Positions 23,584-34,335 of a DNA stretch of 64,000 nucleotides are shown here, one piece after another. The first letter of the stretch is position 1. The number at the start of each line of letters is the position of its first letter. A model generated the notes under the pieces. That model ran no database searches and had not been told where the DNA came from. It saw only the letters and a program-made list of their open reading frames with translations. This stretch comes from Rebecca billardiae RCC1528. Taxonomy: Eukaryota > Haptophyta. Where the stretch lies: positions 930,001 through 994,000 of the forward strand of contig OZ251250.1 in NCBI GenBank assembly GCA_965240325.2, read 5' to 3'. A program made the position numbers and the translations under genes.

Positions 23584-26236
23584 CTCGGCGCCGGAGCGCG
23601 GTTGCGCGCGCGCCCTGCCCTTCGCAGCGCACGGCGCCGCTGCTGCCGCGGCGGCGGCGGCGGCGGCGGCGTTGGGCGGCGCGGGCGCGGCGCGGCCCTT
23701 CGCCCACGCACCCCCGCCCCGCCCGCCCCACCCGGACAGTCCGGACGGCGCCAGTCCGGGGGCCGCCAGTCCGGAGGCGGAGCGGCACATGCAGCTGGCC
23801 ATGGAGCTGGTCTCGCTCGCCTCCACGCCGCCGCCCGGACGCGCGCGGCAGGCGGGCGCGCGCGGGTTTGGCGGAGCCGCGGAGGGGGCGGAGTGCGCGC
23901 ACCCGCCGGCGGCGCCGGAGCCGCCGGCGGGGGGCGCACCCGCGCCGTCCGGACTGTCCGGGACGACGGCGGGCGCGCCCGCGCACGCGGCCGGCGCGCC
24001 CGCCCACGCGCACCCGCACCCGCACCCGCCGCTGCCGCGCGGCGCAGCCGCCGCCGCCGGCCCCGCCGGTGGCGGCGGCGCGCACGGCGGCGCGCCGCCC
24101 GGCGCGCGCGGCGCGCTCAGCCTCGGCCTGCTGCCGCCGCACAGCGCGCGCGCGCGCGGCGCCGGGCCGGCGGGCGCGGAGCCGAGCGCGCCGCCGCCGC
24201 TCGCAGCGAGCGCTCACCTGAGCCGCGAGGCGGCGGCGGCGCCGGGCGGCGCGGCGGCGGCGCCGGTGGCCGAGGCCGCGCCCGGCGCCGCGTGGGCGGA
24301 GGCGGAGGGCGCGGCGCAGCCGCCGCCGTCCGCGGGCAAGCGGCGCGCGCCCGACGCCGCCGGCTGGGCGCGCGGCTGCGCCGAGGGCGTGGAGGCGGCC
24401 GCGCAGCGCGTGCCACACACGCCGCCGCCGCCGCCGGCGAGCACGCCGGTAGCGCAGCGCGCGGGCGCGCTCGGCGGCGGCGGCGGCGGCGCGCCGCGCT
24501 CGCTGCCGCACTCGCCCGCGGCGGCGGCGGCCGCGGCGCCGCCGCCCGGGCACGCGCTCGCCTCGCCCGCCAAGCGCGCGCGGCTGCGGCCGGGCGGTCC
24601 GCCCTGGCCGCGCACGCCCACGCCCACGCACGCTGGCGGTGGCGGCGCGGGCGGCGGCGGCGGCGGCGGCTGGTGGGCTGGCGGCGCGGACGGCGGCGGC
24701 GGCGCGGGCTGCGCGGGCGCGGGCGTGGGCGGCGGAGCCGCCGGACCCGCCGACGCGTCGGTCGCGGACGTGATGAGCGCCGCCTCCGCGCTGCAGGAGC
24801 TCGCCGCCCTCGCGTGCGCCTCGCCCGCCCTCCCCGCGCCAGAGCGGCAGCGATCGGCGCCGCCGCGCGGCGCGGCCGCGGCTTCGCTCTTCGACGCAGC
24901 GGACGGTGCGGCCGGCGGCAGCATGGGGTCCGGGTGCGGGTCCGGGTGCGGCGGGCAGGCGGTGCCGCCGCTCGCGCGCATCCTCTCGTCCCCGCTGCCG
25001 CCGGGCGGCCGCGCCGCGCGCGCACTGCCCCCCGTCTCCCCCTCCGTGGCCGCGCGCGGCCCGCTGGCGCCGCGCGTGCTGCTCGCGCAGCGGCGCGGCG
25101 GCGGCCATGCTGGCGGCGGCCATGCTGACTTGAGCGGCTGGGCGGAGGGCGGCGGGGCGTATGCCGAGGGCATTCCCGCCGGCGGCGGCGGCTTCTGCGG
25201 CGCGGAGGGCATGGCGGAGGAGGCCGAGGGCGGCGGCGGCTCGGCCGCGCACACGCCGCGCCGCCGCGGCGCGCGCGCCGCCGCGCCCGGCGGCGGCGCC
25301 GCCGCCGCCGCCGCGTGGCGCCACCCGGCGTTTGCGCTGTCGATGGGCGAGGGCGGCGACGAGGGCGGCGTCGGCCTCAGCTCCGGCGGCGGCGGCAGCC
25401 CAGCACCGCTCAGCGCCGGCCGCGCCGCCTCGCCCTCGCCCGCAGGCCGCTTCGGACGCCTTTCGCTCCGCTCGCCGCAGCCGCCGCCGGGCGGCGCGCG
25501 AGGCGGCGGCGCGCGCAGCAGCCCGCGCGCCGGCGCGCCGGGCTCGGCGCGCGCCTCGAGCGGCGGCGCGCGCGCGGGCCGCGCGGCGGGCGGCGGCGGC
25601 GCGCGCGGGCGCGGTGGCAGCGCCGCGCGCGCCGCCGCCGCCGCCGAGCCCGACGCTGCCGGCGCGCGCGGCGCAGAGTGCGCCGCGCCTGACGCCGCCG
25701 CCGCGTGCGCCGCCGCGGCTGCGGGCGGCTCGGGCGCGGAGGAGGCGGAGGCGGAGGGGTGGGGGGAGGAGGAGGAGGGCGAGGAGGGCGGCACGCCGCG
25801 TGGCGCGGGCCGCGCGGGCGGCGGCGGCGGCGCGGGCCCCGCCGGCGGCAGCAAGCGCGGCTGCCCCGTCCCCTGGTCCGACTCTGAGGACGAGCTGCTG
25901 CGCGCGTGCGTCGAGCAGCTCGGCACCAAGCACTGGTCGACGATTGCGCGCTGCCTGCCCGGCCGCACCGGGAAGCAATGTCGCTCGAGATGGTGCAACC
26001 AGCTCGACCCGAGCATCCGGAAGGACGCGTGGAGCGCGGAGGAGGACCTGATCATCGTGCGCGCGCGCAGCTCGCTCGGCTCCAAGTGGACCGAGATCGC
26101 CAAGCTGCTCCCCGGCCGCACGGACAACGCAATCAAGAACCGTTGGAACGGCACGCTCAGCCGCGCAAGCGCCACGCTGCTCGAGCGCGCGGAGGGCGAC
26201 GACGACGCGGGCGCGGAGGCGGAGGAGGGCCGCTGA
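21899..26236 (+). CDS. R2R3-MYB transcription factor with two N-terminal HTH repeats
   Basis: From ATG 21899 the frame encodes 1445 residues. The C-terminal 100 or so residues (about 1321-1420) are two MYB repeats with the spaced tryptophans: [21 protein letters not shown]...[12 protein letters not shown], then [20 protein letters not shown]...[13 protein letters not shown]. The second repeat keeps a Trp at its first position, as in animal c-MYB. Near the N-terminus two similar helix-turn-helix-like units occur: [19 protein letters not shown] followed by [10 protein letters not shown] (about 45-83), and [19 protein letters not shown] followed by [10 protein letters not shown] (about 267-307). 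The middle is Ala/Gly/Pro-rich with a poly-Asp run at 23544-23577. The role is nuclear DNA binding; the targets are unknown. No splice is needed to keep the frame. Confidence 0.85.
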
Positions 26237-27003
26237 GCGGAGGCGCACGCACCGCCGGGCCGTGCGCGCCGCACACGGCCGGGGCGCACGGGTGAGGGCT
26301 GGGGGCGGGGGGGGGGGGGGGGGGGGTCAAGCAAGGGGGGAGGGGGCATGCTCATTCAGTCAGACGCACTCACTCATTCAGTCGCTGCCAACCTAGGGCG
26401 GCACACGGCGCCGCGCGCGCCGTCGCGGGGGCGCGCGCGCGCAGCAGCGCCCGCCGCCGTCGTGAGCGTCCGGCCGCCTCCGTCTGTCACGGGGCGCGGC
26501 CGGCGCGCGGGCACAGGGCGGCGGCGCGACCGGCCAGGAACCGAGGCAGCAGCCGCCGGGCGGCGGGCGGGCCGCTGCAGCACCGCGCGAGAGCGGCGGT
26601 GCGCACGGCCCGCGGCACCTTAGTGACCGTCGCCGTCGGACCGCGGCCCCGGGCCGGCGGGCCGGGGCCCCCGGACCCGGGCAGGTGCGGCTCGACGACT
26701 ACTCGGACCGGCGCGAGCCGCACTATACACATCACGATCGACAGACATGCACTAGACAGCACGTGCACACAACTCCGCGTAGGGGGGCCAATCAAATAAA
26801 GTGGCATCACTAGTGTGACGTGACTGACGGCTACGAGCGCTGGCGGCGCTGGTCCTACTCCTAGCGAGTGTTTAGTGCTGCGCTGAATTGGGGCTGGATC
26901 ATATATGCCGCCCTCTGGAGGGGCCTGGGCCAGCCAAGTAAAAAAATCGTCAGGTGCACATACCCTGGATATAGGGCGTAACGGCTAGCATATTTACTTA
27001 TTA
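26237..27003. other. Intergenic with G20 homopolymer
   Basis: This follows the MYB stop codon and likely holds its 3' UTR. A run of 20 G at 26307-26326 could form a quadruplex and is prone to sequencing error. GC drops steadily towards 27 kb, marking entry into the accessory region. The minus-strand gene that follows also ends here. Confidence 0.5.
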
Positions 27004-28179
27004 TTATATTCTCGGGACCCGCCTGGCCATCACCACAGGTCGTACGTGCGACGACGACGGCGTCGATACTGTGACGACGCTGGCTGTGACCGCCATCGGC
27101 AGCTGCGGCGGACTCCGGCGACTCCGCGATCGCCGGCCGTGCCGCGCTGCGACGTCAGACGAGGCAGTGGCTGTTTTGCGACGAGTTGAGGCTTTGGCGT
27201 TGGTGCCCATGTCTTGCTCCCGCCGGCGCTTGTGCGCACCACTCCGAATGCCCTTCATGCCGGCCAGCTTGTGCACAGCGCACCGGCTGGCGCGCGCGTC
27301 GCCGGGCATGCCGAACGCCGGCCGCGTGGTGCAGCCCTCGTGATCACACTTGCGGTGCTTCAGGTCGACCATGCCGGCCAGCTTGTGCACAGCGCACCGG
27401 CTGGCGCGCGCGTCGCCCGGCATGCCGAATACCGGCAGCTTGTCGCAGCCCTCGTGATCACACTTGCGGTGCTTCAGGTCGACCATGCCGGCCAGCTTGT
27501 GCACAGCGCACCGGCTGACGCGCGTGTCGCCCGCCATGCCGAATGAAGGCTCCTTGGTGCAGCCCTCATGATCACACTTGCGGCTCTTCACGTCGACCAT
27601 GCCGGCCAGCTTGTGCGCAGCGCACCGGCTGGCACGCGCGTCACCCGGCATGCCAAAGTAAGGCCGCGTGGTGCAGCCCTCGTGATCACACCTGGGGCTC
27701 CTCACGTCGACCATGCCGGCCAGCTTGTGCGCAGCGCACCGGCTGGCACGCGCGTCGCCCGGCATGCCGAAGTGAGGCTGCTTGGTGCAGCCCTCGTGAT
27801 CACACGTGCGGCTCTTCGCGGCAATCACGGCAACCATGCCAGCCAGCTTGTGCTCAGCGCAATGGCTGGCACGCGCGTCGCCCGGCATGCCAAACGAAGG
27901 CCGCTTGGTGCAGTCAGCGTGATCACACTTGCGGCTCCTCACGTCGACCATGCCGGCCAGCTTGTGCGCAGCGCACCGGCTGGCACGCGCGTCGCCCGCC
28001 ATGCCGAATGAAGGCCGCGTGGTGCAGCCCTCATGATCACACTTGCGGCTCTTCATGTTGACCATGCCGGCCTGCTGGTGCGCAGCGCATCGGCTAGGGC
28101 GCGCGTCGCCCGGCATGCCGAAATAAGGCTCCTTGGTGCAGCCCGTGTGATCGCACTTGCGGCTCTTCACGTTGACCAT
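27004..28179 (-). CDS. EsV-1-7 repeat protein, copy 1 (eight repeats, 5' truncated)
   Basis: A protein of 391 residues made of eight tandem 38-residue units, each matching the EsV-1-7 pattern C-x4-C-x16-C-x2-H, for example CDHEGCTTRPSFGMAGDARA followed by SRCAAH. The family is named for a phaeovirus gene and includes the brown algal developmental regulator IMM. Zinc binding through the three Cys and the His is assumed. The tail (KGIRSGAHKRRREQD, then Ser/Arg-rich) is basic and could be nuclear-targeting. Upstream of the ATG at 28179 the frame keeps reading the second half of a ninth repeat (DARASRCAAHKLTG, to about 28224), then all repeat homology stops, so the true 5' end is lost or in an unseen exon. 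A longer paralogue in opposite orientation is at 38568-39866. Confidence 0.85.
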   Translation of the reverse strand: MVNVKSRKCDHTGCTKEPYFGMPGDARPSRCAAHQQAGMVNMKSRKCDHEGCTTRPSFGMAGDARASRCAAHKLAGMVDVRSRKCDHADCTKRPSFGMPGDARASHCAEHKLAGMVAVIAAKSRTCDHEGCTKQPHFGMPGDARASRCAAHKLAGMVDVRSPRCDHEGCTTRPYFGMPGDARASRCAAHKLAGMVDVKSRKCDHEGCTKEPSFGMAGDTRVSRCAVHKLAGMVDLKHRKCDHEGCDKLPVFGMPGDARASRCAVHKLAGMVDLKHRKCDHEGCTTRPAFGMPGDARASRCAVHKLAGMKGIRSGAHKRRREQDMGTNAKASTRRKTATASSDVAARHGRRSRSRRSPPQLPMAVTASVVTVSTPSSSHVRPVVMARRVPRI

Positions 28180-29129
28180 GCCGGTCAGCTTGTGCGCAGC
28201 GCACCGGCTGGCGCGCGCGTCAACCTGTTTTTCTAGCGGGGCTGACCTGTCTGTCGTCTTCGTCGTCCGGAGAGCGGTCGCGGTCGGAGGTGGGCTTCGT
28301 GGTCACTCGACCGGCAGCCAGCTGACAAGACTGGCAGCCCGACAGATGCGTCTAATGTTCAAGTTGCAGACGATGTTGTGTCGGCGCGGAATAGCTGAAG
28401 CCAAGGGTACAGTACTGTCGCCTGCCTGAGCTGTGTGCGTCTCTTATTCTTAGTAAACTGTAGAAAGGGTGAGCAACTCCGCTGGCGACAGGCCGACAGC
28501 CGCGAAGGTCGGGAGGTATGGAGCGCTCGTTGGAACTTGACGCCGGTTTGGCGCCCGCGCGGCGAGGGCGACGACGGGCGTACACGGGGCCTACGGCGGC
28601 GGGAAGCGCGCGGGCGCGGCCGAGAACGGAACGGTCCGGACGCCTCTCGCCAGCCGCGGACGCGCACCGCGCCTCCTCCTCGCACGCTGCTAACTTGATC
28701 CGGGTTAAACGGTGGTTTTGCTGCCGACCAGCTCAAGTTCCACGGCTGGTCAAGGTTCGGCTTGCGACTTCGCCGCTGGTGCTTGCAAGAAGGTACACAA
28801 GTTGGTCGAACTCCCACGCACCCGCTCTGCGCTCGTCGACGCCCTCTGAAGGTGACTCGGGGTGCATGCGGGGCAGTGGAATGCAGTGGTTCGGCGTTGC
28901 CTCTCAGTCGTCCAGCGCGCAGGCCATGTAGCGCGGGTGTGGTGCGCGCATGGCCCGGTAATTCGGTCGCGGCATGTCTGTCTGGGCTGCCCAAGGCCTG
29001 CCGCACCGCGAAGCGAGCGCTCAGGAGCGTGTGTCGACCGTGCCAGCCCCGCCGAGATGGGGCACTTCGCTGGGAAATGCGGTGTCAAGTTCCACCCCCG
29101 CTCAAGTTCCAACGAGCGCTCCATAATAA
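28180..29129. other. Junction region with partial EsV-1-7 half-repeat
   Basis: 28180-28224 still encodes half an EsV-1-7 unit on the minus strand. Beyond it the minus strand reads AGAAAAACAG, which could be a splice acceptor or simply a breakpoint. The rest has no recognisable gene. A short phrase, AGTTCCAACGAGCGCTCCAT, occurs at 29104 and in reverse complement near 28518. Confidence 0.5.
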
Positions 29130-30690
29130 AACTCTGCCCTGGCGGGCGGGGGGGTCGGCGGGCCGTGCCAGTGCTGTCGCAATGTATCCTTTGCGGGTTC
29201 GCGTCTTTCCACATTCGCTCGTGGCCGTGGGTGACGGACAGTCGAGTGCAAGGACCAGTGACACGTGAAGTTGGCTCCCCGGCGTGATGTACACACGTTT
29301 CACGGTCTGTACTCTCTTTACTCATAGAGTATTGTATGCGCATCAGCGAGGCCCACACCCACGAGGGAATGTGCAGCACGCGGGGCGGGGCGGGTAGCCC
29401 GTTGCTCCGCGCGAGCGCGGGTACGCGCTGTATGTGCCGCATGTCGACCGCGATTGCGTAATCGAGCGCCTCGCCGCCGACGGAGCCGCCAGAGTAGATC
29501 ATGTGCATGTCCTCCTGCCGCCAGCCGAGAGCGGTCGTCGCGAGGATGCTTGTCGATGTCGGCTCCAGGCATGATGGGCTCGGCGCAGGTCGCGTTGACG
29601 TCGTGCACGGCCACCACGCTGAGCACGAGCGCGTTGACGTTAACGCGGTCGTCGCTCTTCGCATCTTCGACAGGTCTGGCGCTCGCGTGCTCGGCGGCAC
29701 GAGGAGCTGTTGGTTGTGCGCGCGCGCGCGCACAGCGACAGCGTGTGCCACTCGCGATCGAGAGTGGGCAAGCGCTGCTCACGCGAGCACACGAATCGCA
29801 GCGCATCCGTCACCGGCGTGACGACTTCCGCCTCGTCCCGCAGCGCCTGCGCCATGGACGAGGCCATGGCGCGGCGATGTTGCATGCTCGACGTTTCATC
29901 TCTCTGCGGATGGCATCACGGGCTTGTCTGTGTCGCGCTGCGGCGAGGGTCGCCAACTCGCGACGACGCGGTTGCTGCCACGGCGACAGACCCGGGAGGT
30001 GCGTCCGCTGCGCGTCGTACGCCGTTGGCGCTGCGCTTCCGTCGCATTGGTCACCGTCGACGCCATGCAGGCCGGACGTGGGCTTCGGCTGAGGGACCGG
30101 ACCGCGAGCAATGACTGAGTCCGGTGCGCGGATTCCGGCGATCGAGTTCAGAAGGCCGCGCCAAATCTTGCGTCGCGTGCGATGGCGCTTCCCGCCCGCG
30201 AGACACCTCGTGATGAGGGCCTCTTCGCACCGAGCTCGACGCGCGGCGGTGAATCGAGCGAGGCGGCCATCGTGCGCAGCGCATGATGCTATGGCCCGTG
30301 CGAGCGCTCAACGTGCAAGTCGGGCGAGGACCGCCCCAGGTCGCACGATCGTGTCGACGCGCCGAGCGTACCTCCAAACGCGTGGACTTTGGCCCCCGTT
30401 CGACCTGCACGCGAGACGACGAGGGCAGCAATCGCGAATCGGGCGAAAACCCCCCTCGGGAGTCTTCTCACGATGTCCACGCCGGCGTTGGATTCGGCGC
30501 GCGCGGCCCACGCGCTCCGCGCCATGGCCGACATGGTTTTCGGCCGAGCGTCCCCAGTGGGAGCTGCGAGGGCGCCCGGTAGTGAGCGAAGCGACCCGGC
30601 AGTGAGGGAGGCGATTTTCTTTTCTTTGCGAGGCGATTTTCTTTTTTCTTTTTCTTTTTCTTATCTTTTTCCCGGGCACTACAAGGGGCG
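29130..30690. repeat. Inverted duplication, left arm
   Basis: Sequence at 29556-30690 is the reverse complement of about 32585-33848 with many substitutions and small indels. An outer block, 29130-29215, matches 34245-34335 in the same inverted sense. The inner boundary is marked by a purine/pyrimidine tract (TTTTCTTTTTTCTTTTTCTT next to CCCGGGCACTACAAGGGGCGG). The arm carries a damaged copy of an unknown gene. Confidence 0.75.
29340..30066 (-). pseudogene. Frameshifted copy of the unknown MASTV-type gene
   Basis: The start (ATG 30066, MASTVTNATEAQR) matches the intact-looking plus-strand copy at 33315 almost codon for codon. A missing base just after NATEAQR then shifts the frame, and further indels follow. 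Unlike the other copy, it keeps sequence beyond the point where that one stops: a frame reading WRQEDMHMIYSGG, GEALDYAIAVDMRHIQRVPA and LHIPSWVWASLMRIQYSMSK. It is therefore more complete at the 3' end but not translatable as one frame. Function is unknown. Confidence 0.6.
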
Positions 30691-32584
30691 GACCTCCACC
30701 CGTCCCAGAAAGCCCGTGAGCCCGTCTTCGGCTCAGCGGGCTCATGACCGTCCATGGACGGTCATGAGCTCAGTGACTATGAAATGGGCTGGTAACGAAT
30801 AGCTGCGGGTATTTTTCAATACCAGGGAGCCTTGATGTAGGGGGCTGGGACGGGTGGCGGCCCGCCACACGGCCCGCCATATCACGAGCGGAGTGGAGCG
30901 AGTACTATCAGCTTCGGAGGGCGCTGAGGCCGCGCACGGCGTGAGGCGCGGCGTCGGCCGAGTCGGTCCGCGGAGGATGCGCGGCGCTCGGCCCGCTGCG
31001 CAATGGCAGTGCGCCTCACTTTGCCCCGAGCGCCGTCCTCCGCGTCGCCTTCTTCCCGCCTTGGAGCAGCACGCATGTGCGCGCCGCCACCTTGTGAAGG
31101 CGGCACGGGACTTGCTCAGACGACCGCGCGCGCGTGGCGCGCGACTTGGTCGGCTGCGCGCGCGCGCTGCCACGGTGCAAGGTAGCGCCACCGCATGCGC
31201 GCGCCGTGCCAGCGCGAGAGCGTGTGCGCGGACCTGAGTGCGACCTCACACACATGTCGAATGTTGCATGACACATTGCATGAGGGCGGCGACGCGGCGA
31301 GGACAGATCGGATGTCGTCGCGCCGCCGAACGATCAGGCGGGGAGCCGGACCACACAGACAGCCACCTTACCGAGCAGAGGGGCTGCCGGGACCCGGTGC
31401 ACCTCCGTGAAGGAGGGTGCACCTGGGCCGATCCGATGCAGGCGATCCCCCTGTCCAAGTGTCCAGCTCGGCGCCTTGGCGTCGGTGAGCAGCCTCATGG
31501 CGCCCTCGAGAGCGAAGGCTTATCGATCCACGATAGGCGGTAACCGACCGAGTCCTGCGGGTGCGCGCCGCTGCGGGCCGGATGGGCAGCGGCACCAGGA
31601 CTCCTGCGCGCGGCGGTGCGCGCGGGACATGCAACGCAGGAATGCCATGCGAGCCGGATTCTTGGCGTCGCTCATAGACACTCAGTTATATACGTACATG
31701 CAGGTAGTTCTCCGTATAACGCCACATATATATATATATATATATATGTTTCATTGCAGTTGCATACCGTCCACGTCGTTAATATATATATGTTTCATTG
31801 AATTCTGTTGAATAATTCAATGAATTCAATGAATTCAATGCTGCTGAATCCGAATTAATTCAACGACTACCGTTTTTTGACTCTCCCAAATGGCACCTAA
31901 ATGCAGTCTAGTAGAGGCGCTGAATGTGACCCTACAGCGTGTCAGACTTCCTCCGAGTCGGCGGCGGCGCTGGAGACACCCTGCTCGAGGTCCTGCACTC
32001 GTGCTGGCGTGCAGCAGGGTCTCCGTGCCGGACCTCGGCGCACGCGTGCGCGCAGCCGTGGTATCGATGTCGGCGGCCTTTCGGCCAAGAGCCGAGAATT
32101 CTCGCGGTCTCAGTGGCGAGGTGGAGGTCCCTGAAGAGCCTCGCCGATGGCCGAGTGCGGCGCTTGATGTACTTGGCGACGGTCGGGGCATCATCCCCAG
32201 CAGTCCTCAGCCACTAGCCAGTCCGCGCAGCTCACTTACACTGCCAGATGGACGCCAATGCACCGACGCCCGCCAGGTCGCGCCGTCGCGGTGCTGTGGA
32301 ACTTAGCATCCGACGAACTCCAGCACACAGTCCGATTCTGACGAGTCTGAGTGAATCTGTTCATATTGATGATGCCGTGAATGGGGGCGGGATGGCGGGT
32401 GCATGTTGTGCGCACTGCTAACTAAGGTCCATGACTCGCCATCGACGGTGGGCCGGTGGCCCCGCGGTCACAGCCCCGCACGCCGCGCTGGCGCGCACGC
32501 AGCAGCGCTGCACACACAGTATTACTAGTCAGCACTGCTCTGACTACTGGTCAGGAAATTATTGACGAATTGACGAATAATGGC
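30691..32584. other. Spacer between inverted arms
   Basis: 1.9 kb with no recognisable gene. It contains a (TA) run at 31726-31747, repeated TATATATGTTTCATTG phrases near 31741 and 31783, and AATTCAATG repeats at 31800-31845. Open frames near 30.85-31.25 kb are Arg/Ala-rich and without motifs. Confidence 0.4.
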
Positions 32585-34335
32585 GGGCCGTAGGTCCGCC
32601 CCTTGTAGTGCCCGGGAAAAAGATAAGAAAAAGAAAAGAAAAAAGAAAATCGCCTCGCAAAGAAAAGAAAATCGCCTCGCTCACTGCCGGGTCGCTTCGC
32701 TCACTACCGGGCGCCCTCGCAGCTCCCACTGGGGACGCTCGGCCGAAAAAGAGTTGCGTCATGGCGCGGAGCGCATGGGCGGCGCGCGCCAAATCCAACG
32801 CCGGCGCGGACATCGTGAGAGGACTCCCGAGGGGGGTTTTCGCCCGATTTGCGATTGCTGCCCTCGTCGTCTCGCGTGCAGGTCGAACGGGGGCGAAATC
32901 GACTCGTTTGGAGCGGTACGCTCGGCGCGTCGACACGATCGTGCGACCTGGGGCGGTCCTCGCCTGACTTGCACGTCGAGCGCTCGCACCGGCCATAGTA
33001 GCAAGCGCTGCGCATGACAACCACCTCGCGTGATCCACCGTCGCGCGTCGGGCTCGGTGCGAGAAAGCCCTCATCACGAGGCGTCTCGCGGGCGGGAAGC
33101 GCCATCGCACGCGACGCAAGATTTGCGGCGCGGCCTTCTGAACTCGATCGCCGGAATCCGCGCACCGGACTGTCGCGTGCCACAACTTCTCAAGGAACGG
33201 GCGCATGCAAATCCGTTTGCGTACAAGACCCGGTAGCGATCATCTTTCGCGATCGCGGCCAAAGATCGCTCGGCGCTCGCGGTCCCTCTAGCCGAAAACC
33301 CACGTCCGGCCTGCATGGCGTCGACGGTGGCCAATGCGACGGAGGCGCAGCGCAAAGCGGCGTACGAGGCGCACCGCACGCACCTGCTGGGTCTGCCGCC
33401 GTGGCAGGAATCGCGTCTTCGCGAGTCGACGACTGAGGCGACAGCGCGATACAACCGTTCCAGGGCGCTCACTCGCAAAGAGATGCAACGTCGCGCGTGC
33501 AAGATCGCCGCGCCATCCTCCACCATGGCACGGGCGCTGCGGGACGAGGCCGACGTCGTGAAGCCAGTGGCACATGCGCTGCGCTTCATGTGCCTGCTCG
33601 AGCAGCTCGTGCCCACCCTCGATCGCGAGTGGCACACGCTCTCGCACTGCGCGCGCGCGCACCACCGAGAGCTCCTGATACCGCCGAACGTGCGAGTGCC
33701 GGACCTGGCGCGCGGAGCGGCGAGCGCCGACGAGCGCTTGGACCTGGACGCGCTGTTGCGCAGCGTGGCGGCCGTGCACGACGCCGACGCGACCTTCGCC
33801 GAGCCCATCGTGCCCGGAGCGGACATTGGCTTCCTGGCGACACACGATCTCAGCTAAATCAACATAGAGAGACAGAGAGACAGAGAGACAGAATTCGGTA
33901 GGATGCACTAACTTCCAGACGACCTGAACAAATGAATCATGACATCACACTCCACCACAACTTGAACTGTTTTAGTGTTTAGCTCCGAGGACAAACCGTC
34001 ACCGTCAGGCGTACACGAGCACGCCGCCGTCGCACGGCAATCAGTTGGCAGTGCGTGCGCGCAGTCGAAGGCTCGGCACGATGACGAGTAGCGCAGTGGG
34101 TGCACGAATAATACATGCGCAATCACACTGTCGGTGAGCTCGCACCAGAGTCATCTGTCGCGTTATTTTTCGTCAGTGCCGTCGGGTAGCTCACCATCAT
34201 CTAGGTATGTCGCATTGTTATTATTCGTCATCCTGCCCGTCAATCCGCTAAAAGACGCGAACCCGCTGGGGAAATATTGCGACAGCACTGGCACGGCCCG
34301 CCGACCCCCCCCCCGCCCGCCAGGGCAGAGTTTTT
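32585..34335. repeat. Inverted duplication, right arm
   Basis: Reverse-complement partner of 29130-30690. Homology is continuous from 32585 to about 33848, breaks at a GAGACAGA microsatellite (about 33866-33892), and resumes at 34245-34335 (CGACAGCACTGGCACGGCCC). The 400-base gap in homology suggests an insertion in one arm or loss in the other. Confidence 0.75.
33315..33857 (+). CDS. Unknown protein MASTV-type (180 aa), probably 3' truncated
   Basis: I do not recognise the family. ATG 33315 opens a frame with protein-like composition: MASTVANATEAQRKAAYEAH, an Arg-rich helix with TRKEMQRRACKIAA, then MARALRDEADVVKPVAHALR, a Leu-rich segment and PGADIGFLATHDLS. The related copy on the minus strand at 29.3-30.1 kb continues past this point, whereas here the match ends beside a GAGACAGA repeat and a stop follows. 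So this copy has an intact start but probably a lost C-terminus. The duplicated block includes about 600 bases upstream, probably with its promoter. It is mostly helical and has no signal peptide. Confidence 0.45.
   Translation: MASTVANATEAQRKAAYEAHRTHLLGLPPWQESRLRESTTEATARYNRSRALTRKEMQRRACKIAAPSSTMARALRDEADVVKPVAHALRFMCLLEQLVPTLDREWHTLSHCARAHHRELLIPPNVRVPDLARGAASADERLDLDALLRSVAAVHDADATFAEPIVPGADIGFLATHDLS

Noticed and set aside
22763-26248. 1161-residue minus-strand frame opposite the MYB gene
   Set aside because: Arg/Ala-rich mirror of the MYB coding strand; the MYB strand carries clear conserved motifs.
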